This document shows positions 45,991 through 57,751 of a stretch of DNA of 64,000 nucleotides, piece by piece. The stretch lies in the NCBI GenBank assembly GCA_011800155.1, contig CM022368.1, positions 1,426,001-1,490,000 of the forward strand, given 5' to 3'. Origin of the DNA: Flammulina velutipes (Eukaryota; Basidiomycota; Agaricomycetes; Agaricales; Physalacriaceae). Under the pieces are notes generated by a model, which saw nothing but the letters and a program-made list of their open reading frames with translations, ran no database searches and was not told where the DNA came from. How positions within the stretch are numbered: position 1 is the stretch's first letter; every line of letters begins with the position of its first letter. The translations under genes were made by a program, and so were the position numbers.

Positions 45991-47447
45991 TTATGCCAAC
46001 GTCCTGTTGGCGTTGACATAGCCCGTACCGTAGCAAGAGTACAAGAGCTGTGAGCACTCCGGGTCCGAAGGATCTGCCGAGACGATCTTGAAAGACGTCC
46101 CAAAGAAATCTCGAATATCCCGAAGAAATTGTATCCTGAGAATCCCAATCGAAGTAAGCCAACCAATTCACACTAATAAAAAGCAAGTACTAACGTTCTC
46201 GGCGTGGGTTCACCCATTCTACACCGGCCCACATCTTCGCTGCCTAGCACCATCATGAGGATGACGAGGGACTGATGTTTTTGGTCTACGCAGCCGCCTT
46301 TTGCGATTTCCGAGAGGAGCGCACGGGAGGCGTCTAGCGCGATGTCTTCGGGACTCACACCAGCTTTGGAGGTGGCTTCGGAGCAGTGGATGACTGAAGT
46401 GGTGGATTCGGCGAGAAGCGTCAACGCATAGCCTGGGGATCTAGAGAAGTGGGTGTCAGTGGGGATATGACAGAGCGAAGTGAAGAGGACAAACTTTCCA
46501 CTTTCATCACCCTTGTAGACGTCGGAGTAGAGGTATATGTCGGGGATGTAACGGTTTAGGACGGATCGACATGCCTCTATCATTCGATTCGAGAACTGTG
46601 GGGTTACTCGGACAGCGTGACTAGAAGGTGATCAACGGGGTAGGGAGGAGGAAAATAGTGTCACGTACGCGATACCGCGTATACGCTTTATTTTCCCTGG
46701 GTCTACAAAGTTTATTGTCTTGACTTGCTTCACGATGGGGCACATGAATTGGAGCTCTCCGCCGCCAGCTGGAGGGGAGCCACGCTTTTTTATCTATTGA
46801 AAGAGGTGAGCAGGTTTCAGCGCGGTAGACTTGATGCATACTCGAAGTTCAACACCATCTGTGATGCCGAATAATTCGAGATGGGGTAACGTCGCTATGC
46901 GTATCAAATCTGCCTAGTGTAATGAGTATTTTGAATAGCAGGATGGGAAGCAAAGCGTACAGAGAGGTCATTATCGTCGGTGGTTACTCCTCGAATAGTT
47001 AATTGCAGCGCCTTCTTCGCAAATGGTGCAATCATGATAACGGGCTCCAGGAAGTAGCCAATAGATCTGGATAGCGGGCAGTCGTGCACGCATACTCCTC
47101 CTGATATTATCCCGGGCTTCAATAGTATTGCAGTACCTACGAATGCAGTGAGTGTTTGGACAAGAGAAATCTGCACTAGGCGCACCTGTTATTGATATCT
47201 CTATCACAGTGCCATTGGTTACTTTCTCCAACAGTCGCAACAGACTGATTTCATAGTCTAAATAACCACCTTGTCAAAACACTAGACTGCATGAAGCAGG
47301 CTTGTTCAAACCTCGAAGTCCAGGATTTTTATCGTCCGATCGTATTTTATCGATCTTCACAGGTTTACCGCTAAGAATTGACAGAACCAGACGATTTCTA
47401 AGGTGTTGGTGACCGCTGTAGTGCAATAAAGAGCCGGTCTGCGCCAT
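45991..47447 (-). CDS. RCL1: RNA 3'-terminal phosphate cyclase-like protein Rcl1 (18S rRNA processing)
   Basis: Nucleolar U3 snoRNP-associated factor needed with Bms1 for 40S subunit assembly. Start at 47447 gives LLHYSGHQHLRNRLVLSIL. About eight exons through 45991; segments in order: GKPVKIDKIRSDDKNPG, DYEISLLRLLEKVTNGT, GTAILLKPGIISGG, RSIGYFLEPVIMIAPF, RGVTTDDNDLS, KRGSPPAGGGELQFMCP, SPGYALTLLAESTTS, and the C-terminus FFGTSFKIVSADPSD. The catalytic His of true RNA cyclases is not expected in Rcl1, and none is obvious here. Same strand as PIG-F, 73 bp downstream of its stop. Confidence 0.92.
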
Positions 47448-47520
47448 GGTAAAAGAGCAAAAAGTCAAGCTGTCCGAAAGGGGATGTAATCATCATCGAT
47501 CACTTTATTTACGACGAGCT

Positions 47521-48606
47521 CTACTGTGATTTAAATTTATCCATTTGCTCAGCTTGACGTCCTGCTTTCACTAGTTCAGACACCGCACTGACTGTCAGTG
47601 CACCTATGGATGCAACAATATAGCCTAATATCCCTCCGAACGCTGGAGTCAATGGCCATGCCTGTTAAAGGATGAGTACTCGTTCAAGCTGGTGGATACT
47701 ACACATACCTGCCAAGGTCTATCCCAGTCAAGGGCAATCGGTATAACTCCAAGCCATGCTCCCACAGCGGCACCGACGGAGGGATACACAAGGGCTCTTT
47801 CCACTGGTGTGCGGATGCTGGGATTTTGGTCAGTGTCATTCTGTTCTTATTTCCCAAGAGACATACGAAAACTCTGCAAACAGCCTTGTCCATGTCATCC
47901 GTACAACCAATGACTCTCTTGCATCCGAAAAAGAGGGTGTGCCGTATGCATACGCCGGTGCAAATACGGTAAGAATGGAGAGAAGGAGCGCTAGGAAGTA
48001 CGTGCGCAATACATACCTCGACGACAAGGTCAGAATCCAAAACTTTGGAGGAAAATGAAGGGGCTTACTGGAACAGTGGAGCCCCAAAGAGGATTAAAAT
48101 GGCATGTATCCCCAGTGAAGATACAAGCGTAGCCACCAACGCCTGCCTTGCATACTATTTGATGGATTAGTCGAAGTAGGGTGTTTATTCATAATGCGCA
48201 CTTGAAATCTGAGTTTATCGAGCATATTCCTGTCGAGACGGCGGTTCTCGTCTGAGCCTTGGAGGGAATAGTCGATGAGCCAGTCCCGTATCCAGCCTCC
48301 CCACCACGCCTGAAGTATGAAGACACCAATACATATAGAGGCAACGGTCAGCGGTGGGTTCCCTGTCAGAGACGCCATGAAAGGATGCTGCGGCCTATCC
48401 AGAGAGCTCGTCTGTCCAGTGGCCGTCCAGTCCAAGTCATGAAACATGCGCGGAAAGAACAAAGCAGTAAACGCCAATAAACTGGTGTGGACGCCTATGA
48501 TGGACGTGTAACGAGCGAAGGGAAAGAATGGCTCATTTTCTGGAAGTGGCTGAGAGTCGATGGTGGCGACTGGCGCCTTGGTGCTTTTTGACTTGCGTTT
48601 CGCCAT
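47521..48606 (-). CDS. GPI biosynthesis protein PIG-F / Gpi11
   Basis: ER membrane subunit that supports ethanolamine-phosphate transfer onto the GPI anchor. Start taken at 48606 (MAKRKSKSTK); an in-frame ATG at 48654 would add 16 residues but leave only 9 bp to the next gene. Multi-span: FARYTSIIGVHTSLLAFTAL, LTVASICIGVFILQAWWGG, ATLVSSLGIHAILILFGAP, YFLALLLSILTVFAPA, YPSVGAWLGVIPIALDWDRP, and last WPLTPAFGGILGYIVASIGA, the W-P-x-x-P-x-x-G block typical of PIG-F. About five exons. Head-to-head with the PHO13-type phosphatase. Confidence 0.85.
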
Positions 48607-48663
48607 GGACGAACGCGTTAAGATGGATTTCGGGCCGGAGTTGTCGCTTGACAACTCGCTGTC

Positions 48664-49810
48664 ATGAGCGTCCGCCTTTCTGCCAAAAAAGATTATGAAT
48701 CTCTATTCGACAAATATGATACATGGATGTTCGACTGTGACGGTGTCCTCTGGCATGGAGATCGTCTCATCGACGGGGCTATAGACGTCCTACGCATCCT
48801 CCGAAGCAAGAGTAGGTGGATTCACCACTTTCATGATCTGATATCTCATTATTCTTCAGACAAGAAAGTACTATTCGTAACCAACAACGCCACGAAATCT
48901 AGAAGGGAATACAAGAAGAAGTTTGACCAGCTAGGCGTCGAAGCCCATGTTGTAAGTGCTCCATCACAGATGTATTGGCCTGGCTCACTCACCATCACCC
49001 CCAGGATGAAATCTACGGTTCTGCATACGCGACAGCTGTGTACTTCTCCTCAGTAATGAAGCTCCCCAAGGACAAGAAGGTCTATGTTATTGGTATGAGT
49101 GGATTTGAAGAAGAACTACGCGACGAAGGTGTATCCTACATCGGTGGAACCGTGAGTTTGCCCCCTCCATACCACATCAGTGTCACCAAACCATTCAGGA
49201 TCCAGCAGATAGCACTCTTGAGCCCTTTGATCTTGAACACTTTGTCCTCGACGAAAGCATCGGAGCCGTAGCATGCGGACTGGACACCCACATCAATTAC
49301 ACCAAGCTCTCAAAAGCTTTCCAATATCTCACCCGCAACCCGGGCTGCGCCTTCATTGCCACCAACGAAGACAGCACCTACCCTAGTGCGCACGGTTTGT
49401 TGCCTGGTGCAGGTGCAATCAGTGCACCTCTGCGGTACGCGTTGGGGAGGGACCCAATAAGTATTGGCAAACCCGCGACTACCATGCTAGATTGTATCAA
49501 GGCCAAGTACTACCCATCCTGTTATCTTTCTTCTTTGCTTTGCTAACATCGTACACAGAGTCAACTACGACCCCGCCCGCACAATCATGATTGGCGATAG
49601 ACTCAACACCGACATCCTCTTTGGCAAGAATGGCGGCCTTGCTACGCTCTTGGTCTTGACCGGTATGTTTATCCTGAGAAGATGCTGAATCGTACCTCAT
49701 CACCTCCAGGAATCACCTCTGATAATGATATTTCTGGACCAAATGCATCTTCCACAGTTCCCGACTTTGTCACCCAATCAGTCGGCGACCTTCGTGTCGT
49801 AGAAGCTTAG
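48664..49810 (+). CDS. HAD-superfamily phosphatase, PHO13 / phosphoglycolate phosphatase type
   Basis: Cytosolic metabolite-repair phosphatase acting on 2-phosphoglycolate-like by-products by family. Start at 48664 ([18 protein letters not shown]). HAD motif [10 protein letters not shown] with the nucleophile Asp; motif [12 protein letters not shown]; the C2-type cap follows ([26 protein letters not shown]); Lys motif III in [12 protein letters not shown]; motif [16 protein letters not shown]. Introns at about 48813-48862, 48950-49003, 49151-49204, 49506-49558 and 49662-49710. Ends LRVVEA at 49810. Full-length with all catalytic motifs. Confidence 0.92.
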
Positions 49811-49922
49811 AGATAGACGCTAGACTTAGACTTGGAATCGTTGTAGAGAAGTGTACATTTTTGTTCTTTCGGACTGAGAATAGAAGATCCATTTCCGAGT
49901 GTAATCATTTCCGCTGTGTTAT

Positions 49923-51400
49923 CTAGCTTTCTCCTCGTCCAAGCTTGTCCAGCGCGCGTGCGCCTTGCTCGAACCACTCCTCACGCGTTATCCAGAACTC
50001 TTCACGATTCTTCATGATGTCGGCAAGAACAGCACCACCAAGGAAGACCATATGCTTCCGGCGAGGAGGATCTTCAATCTTGATCTTGAATTTCTATACC
50101 ACAGCGTCAGAGCTAACAAAAGCAACACGGTTTAGATACGCACGTTCAATCTGCTCGGGTCGCCCTTGAGCACCTCAGTGAGATAGAGCTGCTTCATCTC
50201 CTTTTCGAGGCGACTCGGTAAGCCGGGGTACATGCTCGAGCCGCCAGAGAGAACGACATGCTTGTACAGCTCGGAACGGATATCGACCGCAGCGGCCTGG
50301 ATGGTCTGGAAAAGCATTTCTGCTACACCTGGCTGTTCGACGTCGACAAGGTGAGGTTGGAACATGCACTCGGGGGCCTCAAAGCGCTCAGAGCCGACCT
50401 TGATAGTACGGCCATCGGGGAGCTGGGAGACGTCAGAGTATGTCAAGGATCGGTCATGTCGAGCGGACCTGGTAGGTTTCAACAAGGACTGTGGTTTCTT
50501 CGGAAAGGCGCGTATCGAGTTCCAGGTCGTAACTATATTGTCAGCTCAGATAGGTCGTACACCCAGCACGAACAACGCACCTAACATAACACATTTTTTC
50601 CTTGATCTCTCTGACCGTCTCGAAATCGGCCGTCCTGTTGAAAGCGTATCCGCGCATGAGGAGGAGCTTGATCAGATATCTTGTCACGTCTCGTCCAGCA
50701 ATGTCCAACCGGCGGGTGAGATGTGGTAGTGCGAAGCCATCGTAAACTGGCACAATATGGGTGACTCCATCGCCAGAGTCAACGACCACGCCCGTTGTAA
50801 GACCTGCCACCATTCCCGTCAGTAACGTCGTCTGCGCAGCGAATGGACCCAACTGACCTTGCGCGTACAGCGTCAGCACGGCCTGTATCGCAACGTACAC
50901 GCCGTCAAAGCCATACTCCTCGAACATGACTTGGCACATGCGCTGCCTGTTCACTTTGGGGTTCATTGGGGGCTCAGTCAACAGGATCTTGCGGCCGCGC
51001 GGGTCGACTTTGAGCTTTTCGTCAAAGGTGTAGTCCCATAGATGCTTCATGTCCTCCCAGTTCCTCACGATACCGTGCTCCATAGGCTGCGTAACCTGCA
51101 GATAATTCCGGTTCTCTGCTGCCTCGTCGCCGATCATGATATCTTTAATCGTCGTGCTCCCCACTCGTTCTTCTGCTCGTAGAATGGGCCGGCCAACGAT
51201 GGATGGGAAGACTGTGCATGTCTTGGTGAGCAATATTGCTGGCGTCGATGGCGGTGAAGCGTACCATGTTCAGGAAAGTTGGAGCCTGCATAGCCCACTT
51301 TGACGAACTGCAAGGCGTGTATTTAGTGCCATATTAGCTGGATTAGCGATACACGCACTCCAGTACCATTGTCTACGACGAGGGGCCGTCCTGGATCCAT
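49923..51400 (-). CDS. ARP2: Actin-related protein 2 (Arp2/3 complex)
   Basis: Subunit that templates branched actin filaments. Start at 51400 ([14 protein letters not shown]), then [14 protein letters not shown] and, after a second intron, VFPSIVGRP. The main exon has [54 protein letters not shown], the nucleotide loop [19 protein letters not shown], and [17 protein letters not shown]. Later exons give [18 protein letters not shown] and [16 protein letters not shown]. About six exons. Identity is firm from the Arp2-specific N-terminus and [10 protein letters not shown]. The pyridoxal kinase gene lies upstream on the same strand. Confidence 0.95.
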
Positions 51401-51497
51401 TGTGTATTCGTCGATGATGAAGGTTCTAAAGTGGAAGGAAGAGCTTATTTGGCACAAGCTATGTACAACAATCCCAATTTTTCTATTCAGGATATAT

Positions 51498-52782
51498 CTA
51501 CATGAACCCCGTCCAAGGCTCTAGCTTCCTAAGGGTAACCTTTGTTTCTCCCCGGATAATCCCCTGTGACTGCACAAGGCGCAGTTCCCGCCCGCGCATC
51601 CTGCGGACTCGTCTCATTGGCTCTGCTTCGTCCAACTCATCATCAGTGCTCTGCCTTTCAATCTCTGGGAGTCTCTCGGAATACTCATGAGTAACGCACA
51701 ATACCGCGTGAGTTTTGGTGAGCGCTTGAGTGGCGGCGAACGACAGTGGAGTCATCCCAGCAGGAATCTCCGCGTCGGGTGAGTTGAAAGAACCCAAAAG
51801 GAGCGCAGAGAACAGATCCCCTACGCCTGAAAAGTATCCAGGTATGGTCGGGACACAACACGCGTGAACTACAGGCTCTGTGCCGGCGAAGGAAGATGAA
51901 ATACACAGGAGATGATCGCTGGCTTCGTCCAAGGGAGGTCGAATAGCTGCAGGTAACGCGTCAAGCAACCACGGCGAAAGCGGGATCGAGCTGATCACGA
52001 CGTTGGGTACTTTGAATTCCGTGTGTAGAGTGGTGATGGCCGCGCCGAGAGTAGTCATGTCGGTTAGGACAGTGTTCGTTAAAGTTCTTGAGAAAGTCAG
52101 TTAGCTGGCTTTCTAATGCAAAGTCAAAAGCGTACTCTACTTCGAACCAGTTGGGCGTAATCACTGTGGCGAGAGGCAGCATGGCGCGGTATACGGGAAT
52201 CACATCGGGCGCGACGTAGAGTCGTCCAGCGTCTCCCATGACAGCTGTTGTACTTGAGATGTGGCATAGCTATAAATGGGTAAATCCAACGCACGATCTA
52301 GGAGATATACGATATCTTGGTTTTGCTGCTTCAATTTTGTCATCAGCTCGGACACCGCTAAGAGGGCCTCCGCTCCTGGTATGTAGCCTCGGGACAATTC
52401 AGATGATGGAATGGAAGGGCTTGAAGGTGTAAACTCACCCGTGAGCAATCTAGTGGGCTTCAAGAGCTCATTGAGCTCCATAGCCTCGAAGATGGCGGCA
52501 AGCTCTTGTGCGCTGGTCTTGCTTCCACCGGAACGTCTATAGCCTGTCTAAAGTTTGATTCAATGTCTCTTGATTGCATTTATGATAGAGTTTCTACCTG
52601 CATGATTGCTAAAGTTGACAGAATTGACCACCTAGAGTGCGATGAGTCATCTAATCTGAGCGGATGAAATGGAAGCGTACGTCGACATCGTAGCCTAGGC
52701 ATTGCAAGGGAAACACTGCGGCCTTGCCTCCTACATATCCAAAGGCGACGTGGGACTGGATGCTGAGGATGCGTTCTGCCAT
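51498..52782 (-). CDS. Pyridoxal kinase (vitamin B6 salvage)
   Basis: ATP-dependent kinase converting pyridoxal and relatives to their 5'-phosphates. Start at 52782: [19 protein letters not shown] with the subst rate-pocket S-H-V-x-x-G-Y-V-G motif. Later exons contain [50 protein letters not shown], and the anion-hole/catalytic [16 protein letters not shown] with the catalytic Asp. The last exon (52058-51498) carries [10 protein letters not shown] and a charged C-terminal extension. Six or more exons; small N-terminal exons 52700-52545 were placed only roughly. Confidence 0.9.
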
Positions 52783-53038
52783 TGTCGAGTTTTGGATTAC
52801 TGTAGATCTAGAGTGTCTAATGTAGAGGCGGTATTATTGTTCGACGTTGAGCAGAGAATTTTGGATCAGTTCAGAACTTGAAGCTAAAAGACCAGCATGT
52901 ATCCGTGACTCAGAAACTTTGAAGGAAGGTGATGGCGGGAAGCCGACGATAGGACCCAAATAAGGACAAGCACGACGCTCTAATGGCCACTTCAAACCTA
53001 TTATCTGGACTGCTGAATTACTGCATGTATCTATACTA

Positions 53039-54252
53039 TTACATTAACACTGTTTCAAATATGCCTCCAACGATGACGGCCCCCAGCCATCCAATCCACG
53101 TAGAAATACCGCTCCCACTGACAAGGCTCCTTCCAAGATTCACCAAACCGGGTCCCGCTGCAAGCAGTAAGTCACAGTGTGGCAGCATAAAGATAAAGAC
53201 GTACGACAGACACCTGCCAAACCCCAGCCGACACCGAATATGGCTGCGCCACAAACTAATCTCGTGTCGATTTCACCGTTCTTGGGTATTGACCATGGAC
53301 CACCAAGAGCAGGCACTCTCTTCGTAGGAGTGAACTTTGCGGCCAAAAAAATGGCCAGCGGCAAAGCTCCCACTGCTAGGAATGCCAGTGATGGATCGAA
53401 CCCCCCGGTTGGAATGTGCAAGAAGGATATAACTTTGCGCATGTCTGTGAGGTTGGAAAGGGCGAGAGCGAGTGAGAATTGAGCTGCAGAGTTGAACGCG
53501 GCGGCGACGCGTCGCGTCGCGTATGTCTTTGGTTTCTCTCCATCTTTGATGTGTGGCGCAGTCTGCTAATAAGTACATGGGTATAGTATCAGATGTGAGG
53601 TTCACCTTATATAGGACGTAAGAGATCGCCATAGGTATTAACTGTAAGCCCAGCAATACTTGTGCGGTCGTTCCAAAGTTGGCGGTCACATTTTCCAACG
53701 CCACAGGGGTTGAGGTATATGTAGGATCCCCTGCATGGAACAATCGCGATGCTGCAAGCCCGGTCGCGAAGAAAGACGTTGTTGCAACAAACGATCTGTA
53801 TGCTGACAGTGAGTTCTGAGATTTCATCGTACCGAAAAATCGCCCACCTTTTTGAGAGTCTTCCAATCCCTGCAAGCATATGGCCAGATGTGCATCCACT
53901 TCCCATCTAGAAACGCTCAGGACATAGAGTATAGAGAGCTAGGGCGTGATCTTACCTTTGTCCCGATACCTACAAGGAGGCCCGCGAGTAATAATTGCGA
54001 CATAGGGAGGTTCAGAGGAGCAACGCCAACTACATTTTCTGCTCGCTCAACAAGCCCTACAACAACGCCACCAGCTACGAGACCAGAGACCGCCGCCAGA
54101 GCTTCCTTGTTCCCCCGTACAGAGCGATGCAGAAATCCAGAAATCCCAAAGACGCTGCCGTTGAGAACGACCAGGGCGTGCATAGACAATGGAAGCCCAA
54201 CGCCTCCCAAGAACGAAGCCAATGGTGTTGGTGTCAAGATCGTAGTAGACAT
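53039..54252 (-). CDS. YeeE/YedE-family sulfur transport protein
   Basis: Membrane protein of the YeeE/YedE (Sulf_transp) family, whose bacterial members import thiosulfate. Start at 54252 (MSTTILTPTPLASFLGG). After the first exon, GSGCTSGHMLAGIGRLSKRS holds the conserved Cys motif; the second repeat has GVGWGLAGVC followed by AGPGLVNLGRS, the paired Cys motif. Helices include GLVAGGVVVGLVERAENVV, LGLQLIPMAISYVLYKV and LAFLAVGALPLAIFLAAKF, about nine in total. The two conserved cysteines are present, so transport is plausible. Substrate in fungi is inferred. Five exons. Confidence 0.87.
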
Positions 54253-54601
54253 ATGAGAAACGGATGGCGGCTTGGATGATCTACGTTAAATAGGCTTTGC
54301 CGATCATTTCGTTACCAATATCACGAGGTAAAGCACGTGTGGCGTCCGTCAGCCAGTGGTCGCGGCGTCGCGCTCCTGCGTCCATTCCGAATTCAAGAAT
54401 GGTAGCTGACAAACTGTTTGCTCTGGGCGTCTCGTGATTAGGTCGAGGCTTGCTATCCACTCGACATCCACACCAGAAATGTTAGGGATTAAAATCGGGC
54501 GGGGAATAGAACCTAAGTCATTGATATGAAGGCGGTTGAGATTTTTCAATGTTGTGTGTTACAGATGTCCATTTCAGCTTTTAATTGTCTCACAGCCCTC
54601 C
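54253..54601. other. Intergenic, no gene seen
   Basis: Promoter of the YeeE/YedE gene and trailer of the FAD monooxygenase on the same strand. No coding or RNA feature recognised. Confidence 0.45.
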
Positions 54602-56062
54602 TCATCGGTTACCCAGACCACTGAACCTCCAAGCCGTAGATACCTTCACAAACGGAATGCTTGAAATGAACCGCCACGCCCAATACGAGAGGAAGCGCGT
54701 GATGCGATACGACGCCATCACGTTATTCGTCGATTTGGACAAGGCTTTCGTCAATTTGATCGTCCCAAGAGCCCTCTCCCGTCTCAGCTTCGCCCACTCC
54801 TCCAACTTGGACGCGTCTTTCTCCAGCGGGTCCCCATCTCCCAAAATATGCTTCGCAAGGATTGGCGCCAAAAATAGAGTGTCCCTGAGACCGAGGTTCA
54901 TTCCCTGTCCTCCGAGAGGAGAATGAGTGTGTCCAGCGTCACCCACGAGCATTACAAGTCCTCCGTTCCCTTCACCGTCGGTGATGCGCTTGAAGAACTG
55001 ATCAGCAACGGCGTAACGCATCTTGTACCGGCTTGACCAGATAACACGGGAGACATGGACGGGCGTGGGATTCACAGCTGGGTCGGAGGACATGCGGGGA
55101 GGTCCCTTCCTATTGATGGCAGCCTGGAGATACTCGACAGGTGGCGTGGGCGGTGGAACTCCTTCAAACGGAGGGACATTGAACGCCAACCGGCGCACAA
55201 ACTCGTTGGGGCCTAAGGGCTGAGGGCCCTTGTACGACGCAGGCAGCGGGATGGTCATGAGAATCCCAGAAGGAGTTACGTTCGTCTCCAGATAATCTGG
55301 GGATGTCAGGGGATCCGAACCAGAGAATACGACATCTGCGTGGCACAATTGCTGCACAAGAGTGTTGTTGTTTGGACCGGTATCAGGGTCTTTGAAGGTA
55401 ATGCCGGAGACCTCTCGTATCTGTGAGCCATGGGGTTAATAATGATTGAAAAGAATGCATAATGCGGGGGTGGGGAAAGACTTACGACAGAGTGAGATCC
55501 ATCAGCACCTACAACATAGTTGGCCCTTATCGCATCTCCGGACTCGAATGTGACTTCAAGACCTCCAAGTTGAGAGCTGACTTTGATGCCAACTGCACGA
55601 TAAGGTCGATAGACACGAATTCCCATGGTTTCCAGATGCTGGCTGAAGATACTCTCGGTCATGCTTTGAGGAAGCAAAAGTGCGTATGGGAAGCGGGTAT
55701 ATGGTTCCAATGTAGAGATGTCGACCGCTGTGAAGGCGGTAGATCGTTCGTAGTGGATCATTCCCTTTCCTTTGACTCCCACCGACGTGAGCAAGTCGGC
55801 ACAACCGATGTCATCGAGAGCCTAGAGATGTATGTAGGTGAGCTGCTTTGCATTGTACAAGACAACGGGTATCACGTACTTCGAGAGTTGCAGCGTGGAT
55901 CATAGATGCCCTAGACGACCATCCGTAGGATTCCGTTTCCTCCGCGTCGACGATGACTATGTCGTCGACACCGTGTTTGCGAAGAGCTATCGCCGTGGCG
56001 AGGCCAATGGGACCAGCGCCGACAACGAGAATAGTAGTACTTTGAGGTAGTCGCTGAGACAT
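54602..56062 (-). CDS. FAD-dependent monooxygenase (aromatic hydroxylase type)
   Basis: Flavin hydroxylase of the PHBH/phenol-2-monooxygenase superfamily. Start at 56062 (MSQRLPQSTT). Residues 11-25 form the Rossmann motif ILVVGAGPIGLATAI; the middle has the D-G motif YVVGADGSHSV across an intron; the third FAD motif is MLVGDAGHTHSPLGGQGMN, with LGLRD after it. Two introns at about 55809-55868 and 55419-55483. No membrane segment or signal peptide except a hydrophobic WAWRFISSI near the C-terminus that may associate with membranes. The substrate cannot be predicted; it does not sit in a visible biosynthetic cluster. Confidence 0.9.
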
Positions 56063-56121
56063 TTTGTTGAGGAACAGGAATATGTGATTCAATGGGGGTC
56101 GGAAGAAAGCAGGACGAGTCT

Positions 56122-57270
56122 TTATACTACCTCGAGCTTCAAGAAGGCGTCTTCGTTCCCATGTGCAGGATACTCGACTGTCACGCACGTAATGATGTTC
56201 ATGAACCGATTAGCCGCCGGATTGAGCTTGCTTAAAGTAAACTTGGGGGCGGTTACAATACAGTATGGCTCCAGGCGGACGAAAGGAGAACCGGTATCAT
56301 TTGAGGCTCTGAGAACCAGCTGAGAACATCTCTGTCATGATATGCACACACAACATGTAGCAGAGAAAAGACGTACACTAGAACGATTCCAGACTGCAGA
56401 CAGTCGAGAGTCTCCAGAACATCATTAGCACGGTGGGCATCGGTCAGTTTCCTCCAGGGTGAAAATCCCTGCGTGAAAACATTCATTGAACTGAGTCTCG
56501 TGACGCGCCAGACGCGACTCGCATCTAACGTAAGTCAACCTCCGACTCGGAATTGTGGCGTACCTATAATTGGAAAGGCTTACTGGGAGGGAACGAATGG
56601 AACATGGCTAGATGAGTTCTTCATTGAAATCGTCATCCCGAGACACTCAACAGCTCTCCTCCTTCTCACCGATTATCCAGTCCACTCTGCCTCCACGCTG
56701 TCATCTTTCGGACGAAGGAGACCTTGTTGCGAGAGGTTTTGGCGACAGGATCGCGTTGGCGGAGGAAGCGATTTGCTGCGATACTTCATCCGAATCGTAA
56801 TGACTGTGCAAAAACGACGCGTCTTTGGCGTATTCGTCCAGATTTGTGAGCATCGGAGAAAGGTGCTGTATCTTTGAGGCTGAGGTTTATAGGGAGAGTG
56901 TGTGGCGCCACCCAAATTATGATAATGACAGGACCACCTCCCCATGCTCTTTAAAAAACAAAAAACGATGTGGCCACCGCACAGCGCGTAGGATTTCTAT
57001 GAACGATAGATCCGATGCGATGAGCTGTGTCGTCGCGAATGTGGGCCGGAAAAGGTTATTGAAGAGAGCGGGATGTGTTATGGTCCTGAGGAGTGAATTT
57101 GAACTACCATGTCCGACGCGACAACGAGCCACTTGACTTCCCATGGGAACATCATCGGGATGACTGCATAAAATTCCTCCGACGCAGTGAATCTAAAAGT
57201 CGGTAAGACGATAGGCATGGAAATCAAGCGTGGGGTAACCTTGCCAGAGACTATAATGTCATCCAAGCAT
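56122..57270 (-). CDS. Unrecognised multi-exon protein, 5' end uncertain
   Basis: Reconstructed by joining frames on the minus strand; no single long frame shows it. Order: LVCLDDIIVSGK, intron 57230-57184, then IHCVGGILCSHPDDVPMG and a long exon with RVGHGSSNSLLRTITHPALF and SFIEILRAVRWPHRFLFF; intron from about 56939; then MLTNLDEYAKDASFLHSHY, MFHSFPPNASRVWRV, FTQGFSPWRKLTDAHRA, FVRLEPYCIVTAPKFTLSK, and VTVEYPAHGNEDAFLKLE before the stop at 56122. In-frame ATGs at 57144 and 56853 are possible starts if upstream exons are false. I know no domain for it. It ends 60 bp before the FAD monooxygenase start, on the same strand. Confidence 0.55.
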
Positions 57271-57751
57271 ACGAGTCGGCCTTTAGGCCGCCGTCACTAT
57301 ACAGTTAGACGTGAATAGTCAGAGACTACAGACGTACATAAAGTATACATTCGGTGTAGGGTGAGAATAAAGTTAGACCGCGTGTTGTTTGCGTGTAGAG
57401 AGGGTGTTGCCTATTGTACTACGAATCTCCAGTGTGGCGGCAGGAACAGCCATTAATTTCTCATTTGAAAATAGTGTCAGTGGTCGTAGTATCGCGTTAG
57501 CCTCGCTCGTGAAGAGGTTTAGAGCACTTGAGCTGAGGCCACCGAGGCCAAGGGGTTTCGGGGAGATGCAACATCGTTGAAATCGCGTCTGTTAGATGTT
57601 TCGTATTTGTGCTTTCGGCGTCGGGATGCAGTAGGCTCTCTTCAAGGAAGACTTTGTCGAATTTTCAGAGGGCACTCATGGCGTCTGTCTAAATTATGGC
57701 GGAACGCATTGTTTGGCCAACCATGATTGCACAGCCACTTGCCTCTCTCCT
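57271..57751. other. Intergenic or 5' part of the preceding gene
   Basis: Divergent region between the unrecognised minus-strand gene and the chromodomain gene. An open frame on the minus strand near 57380-57460 (MAVPAATLEIRSTIG) could be a first exon of the former, but no clean splice joins it. Nothing else seen. Confidence 0.3.
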
